The position numbers were made by a program, and so were the translations under genes. A stretch of DNA of 64,000 nt from an uncultured Bradyrhizobium sp. (GTDB taxonomy: Bacteria > Pseudomonadota > Alphaproteobacteria > Rhizobiales > Xanthobacteraceae): assembly GCF_947648125.1 (NCBI RefSeq), contig NZ_CANSMR010000023.1, positions 1 to 64,000 of the forward strand, written 5' to 3'. Below are positions 53,544-62,995 of this stretch, in pieces. The first letter of the stretch is position 1, and every line of letters starts with the position of its first letter. The notes below the pieces were generated by a model. The model ran no database searches. It was not told where the DNA came from and saw only the letters and a list, made by a program, of their open reading frames with translations.

Positions 53544-54224
53544 CTAGGGTGCCTTCTCCGCCTTGGCTCCCGCGCAGGCGTCGGGGACCGGCAGCGGAAT
53601 CTTGCCGAGCTCGATGATCGCCTTGTTGCGGCTGAACAGCTTCAGCTTGCGCAGGATCTCGGTCACATGTGCCTTCACCGTGGATTCCGCGAGCTTGAGC
53701 TCGGAGGCGATCTCGCGGTTCTGCAATCCGCGGATGATCAGGTGAAGTACGCGGATTTGCTGCGGCGTCAGCTTCTGGATCCGCTCGCGCAGCGTCCGCG
53801 CGGTCTCGGACTGATCCAGTGCGCCGACCGCGACGAAATCCCGCGGCGCCGAGACCGACCCGCTCAGCACGCGGGCGATCGCCTGCGACAGCTCGCCGAG
53901 CGAGGTCGACTTCGGCAGATACCCGACCGCACCCATTTCCAGGGCCTCGCGGATGGTGTGCTTGTCCTCTTCACTGGAGACGATGGCGATCGGCAGCCGC
54001 GGATAGCGATCCCTGATCTTCTGGAAGCCGGAGAAGCCGACGACGTCGGGCAGCAGCAGATCGAGCAGCGCGAGGTCGATATTCGGCTCGCTGGCGAGGA
54101 TGCCAAGGGCCTCCTTGATCGAGGTCGCTTCATAGATCCGGGCATCGGGATGCGAGATGCGGATGGCGTTGCCAAGCGCCTCCCCAAACAGGGGGTGATC
54201 GTCGATGATCAGGAACCCCATCAT
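53544..54224 (-). CDS. NarL/LuxR-type response regulator 2
   Basis: The 226-aa product has a receiver (LIIDDHPLFGE, phospho-Asp in LALLDLLLPD, PKST) and a C-terminal helix-turn-helix (LTPQQIRVLHLIIRGLQNRE; ESTVKAHVTEILRKL). It is a paralogue of the regulator at 52682. ATG 54224 follows GAGGGT; 54221 is an alternative. Confidence 0.9.
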   Translation of the reverse strand: MMGFLIIDDHPLFGEALGNAIRISHPDARIYEATSIKEALGILASEPNIDLALLDLLLPDVVGFSGFQKIRDRYPRLPIAIVSSEEDKHTIREALEMGAVGYLPKSTSLGELSQAIARVLSGSVSAPRDFVAVGALDQSETARTLRERIQKLTPQQIRVLHLIIRGLQNREIASELKLAESTVKAHVTEILRKLKLFSRNKAIIELGKIPLPVPDACAGAKAEKAP

Positions 54225-54362
54225 GAGGACCCTCGCACTGCTCGAGCCGTTTCCGTTCCGATTGAATCGGAACGGGGCTCTAGATTCTTGTTTTGACGCG
54301 TTTTCCTCACGCGAACCGGTATCCACTTCGCTCGAAAACGCTTCTATTGCGGATCGCGGCAG

Positions 54363-55571
54363 CTAGTTCGACCCGCCGGTATCCTGCACACTCTGCAGAT
54401 AGGCATATACGTTTCTGAGCTCGTCGTCGCTGAAGACGTCCTTCCAGGCCGGCATGCCCTTGGCCGGCCGCCCGTCATGGACCGTCTTCCAGAATGTCGC
54501 TTCCATGTCGTCAGCATAGCGCTTCTTGAGCAGCCTGAGATCGATCTTTCGCTCGGCCTGCACCGCGTCCGGACCGTGGCAATGGGCGCAGGTGCCGTTG
54601 AAGACCTCCCGCCCCGCATTGGCGTCCCCTTTGGCATCCCCGGCGGTTGCGGCGGTCTGGACCGGTTTCTCGACCGCGGCCGCCTGCCCGACCGTGACGG
54701 GTTCGCTGGCCCCAACCGACGACGTCGTTGCCCGATCCGCCTGGCCGAACTTCACCGGGGCGCCGTTTGGCACGCCGTATTTGGCGAACAGGGCGGAAAT
54801 CTCCGGCGCCAGCGACGGCAGCACGCCGTCGACCTCATCGCGCAGCGCGCCGGACGCCTTGGCGAAGCCGATCGCGGTCGGCCAGAGCAGGCCGTCGCCC
54901 TCGGTGGACACGATCTGATACTTGTCGCCGTAGCTGGTCTTGTTCAGCCAACCCGCCACCGGCGCCCAGATGAAGGCGATGTCCACCTTGCCCTGTTCGA
55001 GGGCCGCCATGCCCTCCTCCGGGCTGAGCACTGTGACCTTCTGAATGTCGTCACGCAGGGCCAGCAGGTTCTGCGGCGTCGATTGATACTGCACCGCAAC
55101 CCGCAATCCCTTGAGGTCGTCGATGCCGGTGAGCTTGCGCTCCCTGGCGCCGACCAGCGCGTAGCCTTCGTGAGCGATCGGCTTCGAGAAGATCACCGCC
55201 GGGCCCATGAAATCGTCGATCAGCGGCAGGCCGACCATGGCGTCGCACTGCTTGCTGAGCAGCGTCTCCCGCACGGTGCGCTTGCCGAAATAGGACTTGT
55301 ACCAGTTGGTGCTCGCCGTCCGGCCGAGCTTCTGCGCCACGGCCTGGCCGATCTCGAGATAGAGGCCGGGCTTGCCCGGTTGGTCGCTCGAGAACGGCAG
55401 GTTGGTCGGGTCGGCACAGAGCCGCAGCGGCGGTTTTGCCTCGTCGGCGCCGGCCGCCAGGGCCGGCACCATAAGCAGGGCGGAAAGCAGCACGGTCCGG
55501 ATTGCATGTTCCAACCGCGTGTTGCGCGAGGGGGTGCGCAGTTCGTTTCGGGCGATGCAGGACACGGACAA
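54363..55571 (-). CDS. Substrate-binding protein fused to cytochrome c
   Basis: The 402-aa product has a signal peptide (TVLLSALLMVPALAAGA), a family-3 solute-binding fold (about 48-270; LRLCADPTNLPFSSDQ) as in MoxJ/XoxJ, a linker, and a cytochrome c domain with CAHCH at 328-332 and Met in GRPAKGMPAW. Start TTG 55571 follows AGGAGG at 5 bases. It is 21 bases behind the PQQ dehydrogenase, so it probably accepts its electrons or helps it mature. In methylotrophs the two functions are normally separate genes. Confidence 0.9.
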   Translation of the reverse strand: MSVSCIARNELRTPSRNTRLEHAIRTVLLSALLMVPALAAGADEAKPPLRLCADPTNLPFSSDQPGKPGLYLEIGQAVAQKLGRTASTNWYKSYFGKRTVRETLLSKQCDAMVGLPLIDDFMGPAVIFSKPIAHEGYALVGARERKLTGIDDLKGLRVAVQYQSTPQNLLALRDDIQKVTVLSPEEGMAALEQGKVDIAFIWAPVAGWLNKTSYGDKYQIVSTEGDGLLWPTAIGFAKASGALRDEVDGVLPSLAPEISALFAKYGVPNGAPVKFGQADRATTSSVGASEPVTVGQAAAVEKPVQTAATAGDAKGDANAGREVFNGTCAHCHGPDAVQAERKIDLRLLKKRYADDMEATFWKTVHDGRPAKGMPAWKDVFSDDELRNVYAYLQSVQDTGGSN

Positions 55572-55592
55572 TGCTGCCTCCTAGACGATTGT

Positions 55593-57308
55593 TTACTGCA
55601 GGGCGAACACGAACAGCGAGCCGCCTTCGGGCGCCGCGGCGACCATCTTCTTGCCGATGTCGCCGAGGAAGGCCGGCAGCGCCGCGGTGCGTCCGACCAC
55701 GATCGCGACATACTGCTTGCCGTCGACCGAATAGGTCACGGGACCGGCGCCGATGCCGCTGCCGAGGTTCTTGCTCCACAGCACCTTGCCGTTCTTGGCA
55801 TCGATGGCGCGGAAGTCGCCGTGCAGATTGCCGGAGAACACGAGGTTGCCGCCCGTCGTCAGCGTCCCGCCGTTGAAGGGCAGGTCTTCCTTGATGCTCC
55901 ATACTTTCTTGTTGGCGATCGGATCCCAGGCCACGAGTTCGCCGAGGAAGCCGCCGGGGCCCGGCTTGGTCGGGAATTCGGCGCCGAGATAGAACACGCC
56001 GCGCTTGTAGTTTACGTCGCTAACCGACCAATCCATGCAGACGTTGTTGCTCGGAATGTAGACAAGGCCGGTCTGCGGGTTGAACGACATCGGCTGCCAG
56101 TTCTTGCCGCCGATCAGGTTCGGGCAGATATCCTTGGCGGGATGGCCGGGGCCGGGACGCTTGTCCGGATCCTCTTCCGCCCGCATCGTGTTGATGTCCC
56201 ACTTCTTGGCCCAGTTGGCGAAGACGTATTTCTCGGCCGAGATCACCTTGCCGGTTTCCCGGTTGGCCACGAAGAAGAAGCCGTTGCGATCCGCCTTCAT
56301 CAGAACCGGCGTCTCGGCGCCCTTGATCTTGAGGTCGGCGAGCAGCAGCTCGTTGACGCCGTCATAGTCCCAGGCGTCGGCCGGCGTGCCCTGGATGTGC
56401 CACTTGATCTTGCCGGTGTTAGGATCGATCGCCAGCGTCGAGGCGGTGTAGAGGTTGGTCAGCTTGCCGAAATTGCCGTCGCCGGTGGAGCGCACACCGG
56501 TGTTCCACGGTCCCGGATTGCTGGTACCCCAGTAGACGGTGTCGGACTTGGTGTCGTAGGAGCCGACCAGCCAGGCGGCGCCGCCGCCATGTAGCCCGGT
56601 GTCGCCCTTCCAGGTGTCGCTGCCGGGTTCGCCCGGTGCCGGCACCGTGAAGGTCTGCCAGAGCAGCTTGCCGTCCTTGAGATTGAAGGCCTGCAACGAG
56701 CCGCGGACGCCATATTCGCCGCCGCCGAACCCGGTGATGACCTTGTCGCGGACGATCAGCGGCGGCGAGGTGATGACCGAGCCCTGCTTGTAGTCGACCA
56801 CGGTCGAGGTCCAGAGCTCCTTGCCGGTCTCGGCATCGAGCGCGGTCAGCTTGCCGTCGAGCCGGCCGACGAAGATCTTGCCGTCGGCATAGGACACGCC
56901 GCGGTTATTGACGTCGCAGCAGGCATATTGAAGCACGTCGTCCGGAATGTCGGGCTGCCAGGTCCATTTGCGCGCACCGGTCGCGGCATCGACCGCATAG
57001 ACGTATTTAGGCCCCCACGACGTCGACACATACAGCGTCTTGCCGATCACCAGCGGCGACGACTCGTTGGAGCGCAGCGAGGCCAGCGACAGCGAATAGA
57101 CCAGCTGCAGCTTGCCGGCATTCTCGGAATTGATCTGCTTCAGGGGGCTGAAGCGCGTATTGCCGTAGTCGTGGCCGGCGATCGCCCATCCGTTCGGATC
57201 GGACGCCGCCTTCACGACAGAATCATTCGCTTTCGACGCGCCAATGCTTGCCATCACCATGGCGACCAGCGACACACCGGCAAAGAAAATCCCGCTCCTC
57301 AGCTTCAT
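55593..57308 (-). CDS. PQQ-dependent alcohol dehydrogenase, lanthanide-type active site
   Basis: The 571-aa periplasmic beta-propeller has a signal peptide, the adjacent disulfide Cys130-Cys131 (QYACCDV), Glu198 in GGGEYG, Asn264 in TSNPGPWN and Asp314 with Asp316 in DAWDYDG. The second Asp is the mark of lanthanide-dependent (XoxF/ExaF) enzymes. The Glu-to-Asn spacing (66) is shorter than in XoxF (about 84), so it is a different subgroup. It should oxidise a primary alcohol and pass electrons to the cytochrome fusion. Confidence 0.9.
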   Translation of the reverse strand: MKLRSGIFFAGVSLVAMVMASIGASKANDSVVKAASDPNGWAIAGHDYGNTRFSPLKQINSENAGKLQLVYSLSLASLRSNESSPLVIGKTLYVSTSWGPKYVYAVDAATGARKWTWQPDIPDDVLQYACCDVNNRGVSYADGKIFVGRLDGKLTALDAETGKELWTSTVVDYKQGSVITSPPLIVRDKVITGFGGGEYGVRGSLQAFNLKDGKLLWQTFTVPAPGEPGSDTWKGDTGLHGGGAAWLVGSYDTKSDTVYWGTSNPGPWNTGVRSTGDGNFGKLTNLYTASTLAIDPNTGKIKWHIQGTPADAWDYDGVNELLLADLKIKGAETPVLMKADRNGFFFVANRETGKVISAEKYVFANWAKKWDINTMRAEEDPDKRPGPGHPAKDICPNLIGGKNWQPMSFNPQTGLVYIPSNNVCMDWSVSDVNYKRGVFYLGAEFPTKPGPGGFLGELVAWDPIANKKVWSIKEDLPFNGGTLTTGGNLVFSGNLHGDFRAIDAKNGKVLWSKNLGSGIGAGPVTYSVDGKQYVAIVVGRTAALPAFLGDIGKKMVAAAPEGGSLFVFALQ

Positions 57309-57712
57309 TGGCTTCCTCCAATATGGTTTCGTTGCCGCGATGGATGCATCGCGCGCGCGGATCGATACCCAATTTCATGAACCAGCGATCTTCCGTCGCT
57401 GCGTCGACGATGAAAATGACAGCAACGCTATTGCGTCGTTATAGGCGGAAGGTAGTAGCATTCGCGGCGGCGATTTTCGGCGCGCCGTAGCACCGTCAGC
57501 CTGCCGAAAACCGCTTGCACTGCGGTGTGATTTCGTCGCGCCGGAGCATGCTCCCGGCAGCTTGCAAATTGCCCCTCGAACGGCTGCCTGCTAGGATCGG
57601 ACGTACAGCCCGGCGCCTTCACGACAGGGCCGCACCTACGACTTTGATCGCGGTTACGTCCCATATGAAGCGTGGTCTACTGGGCCCATAACGAAGCTAT
57701 TGGGAGAAACGC
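57309..57712. other. Divergent promoter region
   Basis: About 400 bases between the PQQ dehydrogenase and coxS-like starts. I see no gene or clear hairpin. Promoters for both directions should be here. Confidence 0.5.
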
Positions 57713-58198
<486 letters not shown>

Positions 58199-58288
58199 CC
58201 GGCCCACGCACTACACACAATCAAGCTCATCACCGCCGGTCTCGATGGAAACGGCGGCAAATCGAATCTCCGTCGGGAGGACTAGACT

Positions 58289-60628
58289 ATGGGTGTTGAA
58301 GGCATTGGCGCACGTGTCGTGCGCAAGGAAGATCGCCGGTTCATTACCGGCCAGGGCCGTTACGTCGACGACGTTAAAATGGTCGGCATGAGCTATGCTC
58401 ACTTCATCCGCAGCCCGCATGCACATGCCAAGGTCAAGGGCATCAACTCCGCCGAGGCGATGAAGATGCCTGGCGTGATCGCGGTGCTGACCGGACAGCA
58501 GATCGTCGACGACAAGGTCGGCAATCTGATCTGCGGCTGGGCCATCACCTCGAAAGATGGCTCGCCGATGAAAATGGGCGCGTGGCCGGCGATGGCGCCG
58601 GAGACCGTGCGCTTTGTCGGACAGGCGGTCGCGGTCGTGATCGCCGAGACCAAGAACCAGGCCAGGGACGCGGCGGAAGCCGTCGTCGTCGACTACGAAG
58701 AGCTTCCCGCGGTGGCCGACGTCAGGGCCGCGATCAAGTCGGGCGCTCCGCAACTGCATCCCGAAGCCCCCGGCAACATCGTCTATGACTGGCATATCGG
58801 CGACGAAGCCGCGGTCGGCGACGCCTTCAGCAAGGCCGCCAATGTGGTGACACTCGAGCTCACCAACAACCGCCTGGTGCCGAATGCGATGGAGCCGCGC
58901 GCGGCGGTTGCGCATTACGATCAGGCCGAAGAGCACTACACGCTCTACACGACCTCGCAGAATCCGCACGTCGCCCGCCTCGTGCTGTCGGCATTCTACA
59001 ACATCGCGCCCGAGCACAAGCTGCGCGTGATCGCGCCCGATGTCGGCGGCGGCTTCGGCTCCAAGATCTACATCTACCCGGAAGAGATGGTGGCGCTGTG
59101 GGCCTCGAAGAAGGTCAACCGCCCGGTGAAATGGACCGGTGATCGCTCGGAGGCCTTCCTCACCGACGCGCATGGCCGCGACCATGTCTCGAAGGCGGAG
59201 ATGGCGTTCGACAAGGACAACAAGATCCTTGGCCTGCGGGTGAAGACCCACGCCAATTTCGGCGCCTATATGTCGCTGTTCTCCTCGGCAGTCCCGACCT
59301 ATCTCTACGCGACGCTGCTGTCGGGCCAGTATGTGATCCCCTCGATCTACGCCGAGGTGATCGGCGTCTACACCAACACCACGCCGGTCGACGCCTATCG
59401 CGGCGCCGGCCGTCCCGAGGCGAGCTATCTGCTCGAGCGGATGATGGAGACGGCGGCTCGGCAGCTGAAGGTCGATCCGACCGAGCTGCGCAAGACAAAC
59501 TTCATCAACGCGTTCCCATATCAGACGCCCGTGATCATGGCCTATGATGTCGGCGACTTCCACGCCTCGATCGATGCGGCGATGAAGGCGATCGACTATG
59601 CCGGCTTCCCGGCCCGCAAGGCCAAGGCGAAAGCCGACGGCAAGCTGCGCGGCATCGGCGTCTCCTGCTACATCGAGGCCTGCGGCATCGCGCCGTCGAA
59701 GGCGGTAGGCAGTCTCGGGGCCGGCGTCGGCCTGTGGGAATCGGCGGAGATCCGCGTCAATCCGGTCGGCACCATCGAGGTGCTCACCGGCTCGCACAGC
59801 CACGGCCAGGGCCACGAGACGACGTTCTGCCAGATCATCGCCGAGCGGCTCGGCGTGCCGATCAGCCAGGTCTCGATCGTACACGGCGACACCGACAAGG
59901 TTCAGTTCGGCATGGGTACCTATGGCTCGCGCTCGATCGCGGTCGGCGGTGCGGCGATCGTGAAGGCGATGGAGAAGGTGGAAGCCAAGGCCAAGAAGAT
60001 CGCGGCGCATGCGCTCGAGGCGTCCGAGAGCGACATCGTGATCGAGAACGGCGAGTTCAAGGTCACCGGCACCGACAAGGCGATCGCGCTGCCGATGGTC
60101 GCGCTCGCGGCCTACACCGCGCACAACCTGCCTGACGGCATGGAGCCCGGCCTGAAGGAGACGGCGTTCTACGACCCGACCAACTTCACCTTCCCGGCTG
60201 GCGCCTATATCTGCGAGCTCGAGATCGATCCCGGCACCGGCAAGACCTCCTTCGTCAACTTCGTGGCAGCGGACGATTTCGGCCGGCTGATCAACCCGAT
60301 GATTGTCGAGGGCCAGGTCCATGGCGGCCTCGCGCAGGGCATCGGCCAGGCGCTCCTCGAGGGCGCGGTCTATGACGACACCGGTCAGCTCGTGACCGCG
60401 TCGTTCATGGATTACACCATGCCGCGCGCCGACGACCTGCCGTCGTTCCAGCTCTCCCACACCACGACGCTGTGTCCGGGCAACCCGCTCGGCGTCAAGG
60501 GCTGCGGCGAAGCCGGCGCGATCGGCGCCTCTGCTGCCGTGATCAACGCGATCACGGACGCCATCGGCAACAACAAGCTGGAAATGCCGGCGACGCCCGA
60601 TCGCGTCTGGCACGCCATTCACGGTTGA
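58289..60628 (+). CDS. coxL: Form II CO dehydrogenase-like large subunit (Mo hydroxylase)
   Basis: The 779-aa subunit binds the molybdopterin cofactor. Blocks include [15 protein letters not shown] and the active-site loop AYRGAGRPE, which is form II; true CO-oxidising form I has AYx[14 protein letters not shown] and [10 protein letters not shown] follow. Form II enzymes may not use CO. It is followed by coxM-like with 13 bases. Confidence 0.92.
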   Translation: MGVEGIGARVVRKEDRRFITGQGRYVDDVKMVGMSYAHFIRSPHAHAKVKGINSAEAMKMPGVIAVLTGQQIVDDKVGNLICGWAITSKDGSPMKMGAWPAMAPETVRFVGQAVAVVIAETKNQARDAAEAVVVDYEELPAVADVRAAIKSGAPQLHPEAPGNIVYDWHIGDEAAVGDAFSKAANVVTLELTNNRLVPNAMEPRAAVAHYDQAEEHYTLYTTSQNPHVARLVLSAFYNIAPEHKLRVIAPDVGGGFGSKIYIYPEEMVALWASKKVNRPVKWTGDRSEAFLTDAHGRDHVSKAEMAFDKDNKILGLRVKTHANFGAYMSLFSSAVPTYLYATLLSGQYVIPSIYAEVIGVYTNTTPVDAYRGAGRPEASYLLERMMETAARQLKVDPTELRKTNFINAFPYQTPVIMAYDVGDFHASIDAAMKAIDYAGFPARKAKAKADGKLRGIGVSCYIEACGIAPSKAVGSLGAGVGLWESAEIRVNPVGTIEVLTGSHSHGQGHETTFCQIIAERLGVPISQVSIVHGDTDKVQFGMGTYGSRSIAVGGAAIVKAMEKVEAKAKKIAAHALEASESDIVIENGEFKVTGTDKAIALPMVALAAYTAHNLPDGMEPGLKETAFYDPTNFTFPAGAYICELEIDPGTGKTSFVNFVAADDFGRLINPMIVEGQVHGGLAQGIGQALLEGAVYDDTGQLVTASFMDYTMPRADDLPSFQLSHTTTLCPGNPLGVKGCGEAGAIGASAAVINAITDAIGNNKLEMPATPDRVWHAIHG

Positions 60629-60641
60629 GGGAGGAAGAGCC

Positions 60642-61442
60642 ATGTACGAGACAAATTATCACCGTGCTTCCTCGGTCGCCGACGCCGCAGCCACGTTCGC
60701 CAAGGGCACGGAATCAAAATTCCTTGCCGGCGGACAAACCCTGCTCCCCGTGATGAAGCAGCGCCTCGCCGCCCCGTCCGACGTGATCGACCTTTCCAAG
60801 GTGCAGGAGATGATCGGCATCGAGGTTTCGGGCGACACCGTCACCATCAAGGCAGCGACGCCGCATTACGATGTAGCGCAAAGCGATGCGGTCAAGAAAG
60901 CAATCCCCGCACTGGCCAATCTGGCGTCGATGATCGGCGACCCCGCCGTGCGCTATCGCGGCACGATCGGCGGCTCGCTCGCCAACAACGACCCGGCGGC
61001 GGATTATCCGGCGGCGGTGCTGGCGCTCGGCGCGACGATCAAGACCAACAAGCGGTCGATCGCGGCGGATGATTTCTTCAAGGGCCTGTTCACGACGGCA
61101 CTCGAGGATGGCGAGATCATCACACAGGTCGCGTTCCCGATTCCGGCCAAGGCGGGTTATGCCAAGTTTCCGAACCCGGCCTCGCGCTTCGCGCTGACCG
61201 GCGTGTTCGTCGCCAAGACCAAGTCGGGTGACGTCCGCGTCACCGCGACCGGTGCATCGCAGAGCGGCGTCATGCGGGTGGCGCCGATCGAGCAGGCGCT
61301 GAAGGCAAACTGGGCGGCCTCGGCGCTCGACAGCGTCACGATTCCGGCGAGCGGTCTGCTCGCCGACATCCACGGCTCGGCGGACTACCGCGCCAATCTG
61401 GTCAAGGTGATGGGACAGCGGGCGGTGACTGCCGCCGGCTGA
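60642..61442 (+). CDS. coxM: CO dehydrogenase-like FAD subunit
   Basis: The 266-aa product has FAD-binding loops AGGQTLLPVMK and TIGGSLANNDPAADYPAA and the CO_deh_flav_C tail (SRFALTGVFVAK; IHGSADYRANL). It completes the S-L-M set; it passes electrons from the iron-sulfur subunit to an acceptor. A terminator-like hairpin follows 26 bases later. Confidence 0.93.
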   Translation: MYETNYHRASSVADAAATFAKGTESKFLAGGQTLLPVMKQRLAAPSDVIDLSKVQEMIGIEVSGDTVTIKAATPHYDVAQSDAVKKAIPALANLASMIGDPAVRYRGTIGGSLANNDPAADYPAAVLALGATIKTNKRSIAADDFFKGLFTTALEDGEIITQVAFPIPAKAGYAKFPNPASRFALTGVFVAKTKSGDVRVTATGASQSGVMRVAPIEQALKANWAASALDSVTIPASGLLADIHGSADYRANLVKVMGQRAVTAAG

Positions 61443-61468
61443 TAGCGCCTAAACACAAGTCGAGCGGC

Positions 61469-61500
61469 GGCGCGCAGCGATGCGCGCCGTTCGCGTTTTA
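61469..61500 (+). terminator. Rho-independent terminator-like hairpin after coxM
   Basis: CGGCGCGCA (61469-61477) and TGCGCGCCG (61482-61490) form a perfect 9-base stem with loop GCGA, followed by TTCGCGTTTT. The T-run is imperfect but position after the operon fits. Confidence 0.6.
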
Positions 61501-61690
61501 CCGCGCCTCGTTTTACCGGCGCTTCGAGGCAAAAGACGCTTGCCTCATCGCGCGTTCGGCGAGACAATTTAGCTAATCAGCTAATTAAAAATACCGTCCC
61601 ACGGGCGGCTGGGAGAACGCACGACATTCGGCGCCAAGCCTGCCGTAAGCACCTCAGCCGCTTAACGCCCCACAACCAACGGATAACAAC

Positions 61691-62803
61691 GTGCTCGATA
61701 AACCCGCCTCCCAAACCGCCGCTCGCACCTCGGGCCCGCTCGCCGGCTTCCGCATCGTCGAATTCGCCGGCATCGGCCCCGGCCCGTTCGCCTGCATGCT
61801 GCTCGCCGACATGGGCGCCGAGGTCATCACCCTCGATCGGATCGGCGCGGGCAAGAATTTGAAGGCGGTGGCAACCCGCGGCCGCAAGGTCATCGAGCTC
61901 GACCTCAAGAACAAGGCGGCGATCGCTGAAGTGCTCGACCTGCTCAGCCATGCCGACGCGCTGATCGAAGGCTTCCGCCCCGGTGTCATGGAGCGTCTCG
62001 GTCTCGGCCCGGACGTCGTGCTCGCGCGCAATCCCAAGCTGGTTTTTGGCCGCATGACCGGCTGGGGCCAGGAAGGCCCGCTGGCGAACGCCGCCGGTCA
62101 CGACATCAACTACATCTCGATCACAGGCGCTCTGGCCGCGATCGGCACCAAGGAGAAGCCGGTGCCGCCGCTCAACCTGGTCGGCGATTTCGGGGGCGGC
62201 GCACTCTATCTCGTGGTCGGCGTGCTCGCAGCGCTGCTGGAAGCGCAGAAGTCCGGAAAGGGCCAGGTGGTCGATACCGCGATGTGCGACGGCGCGGCCT
62301 CGCTGATGTCGATGTTCTACGACATGCGCGCGCAGGGCCGCTGGAGCGGCGGCCGCGACCAGAACTTCCTGGACGGCGGCGCACATTTCTACGGCGTCTA
62401 CGAATGCTCCTGCGGCAACTTCATCTCGATCGGCTCGATCGAACCGCAGTTCTATGCGCTGCTGCGCAAGCATGCCGACCTGACCGATGCCGACTTCGAC
62501 GCCCAGATGGACCGCAAGGCCTGGCCGGCGCTGAAGGCGAAGCTGGAAAAGGTGTTCAAGAGCAAGTCGCGCGCGGACTGGTGCACAATCATGGAAGGCA
62601 CCGACATCTGCTTTGCGCCGATCCTCACCATGGAAGAGGCCCCGAAGCATCCGCATATGGCAGCACGCCAGGTGTTCGTCGAGCGCCACGGCGTCACCCA
62701 GCCCGCCCCCGCACCGCGCTTCTCGCGGACACCGTCGGCGATCCGCGAGCCGGAGCTGGCAAGCATTGGCGACGTGACCAGCGCGTGGAAGGCGGGGAAA
62801 TAG
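61691..62803 (+). CDS. CaiB/BaiF-family CoA-transferase or alpha-methylacyl-CoA racemase
   Basis: The 370-aa product has the family III CoA-transferase layout: [51 protein letters not shown] and [13 protein letters not shown]. Conserved His/Asp of the AMACR subgroup are in AGHDINY. Start GTG 61691. It sits alone between the cox-like operon and hpd. Whether it racemises or transfers CoA is not clear. Confidence 0.9.
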   Translation: MLDKPASQTAARTSGPLAGFRIVEFAGIGPGPFACMLLADMGAEVITLDRIGAGKNLKAVATRGRKVIELDLKNKAAIAEVLDLLSHADALIEGFRPGVMERLGLGPDVVLARNPKLVFGRMTGWGQEGPLANAAGHDINYISITGALAAIGTKEKPVPPLNLVGDFGGGALYLVVGVLAALLEAQKSGKGQVVDTAMCDGAASLMSMFYDMRAQGRWSGGRDQNFLDGGAHFYGVYECSCGNFISIGSIEPQFYALLRKHADLTDADFDAQMDRKAWPALKAKLEKVFKSKSRADWCTIMEGTDICFAPILTMEEAPKHPHMAARQVFVERHGVTQPAPAPRFSRTPSAIREPELASIGDVTSAWKAGK

Positions 62804-62807
62804 AACC

Positions 62808-62954
62808 GTCGTCCCGGCCTAGTGCGCAATTGCGCACGGGGGCCGGGACCCATAACCCCGGAACGCAGTTGTTGCGCACAACCGTTCCGCGGGACTCCCA
62901 CCTGGCAAACTCGATCGATTCCGCGGTATGGGTCCCGGCGTTCGCCGGGACGAC
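62808..62954. repeat. REP-like inverted element, copy 3
   Basis: GTCGTCCCGGCC at 62808 is opposed by GTCCCGGCGTTCGCCGGGAC near 62932-62951. The left part contains a perfect 16-base palindrome GTGCGCAATTGCGCAC (62822-62837). Same family as at 43018 and 47513. Confidence 0.7.
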
Positions 62955-62995
62955 ACCTTTTGGCTGTGCGCTAGCGTAGCACCCCTGAGACGGCT

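Noticed and set aside
58211-60643. An 810-codon open frame on the minus strand opposite coxL
   Set aside because: It mirrors a well-recognised gene; high-GC codon use leaves the antisense frame open. No start site or domain.
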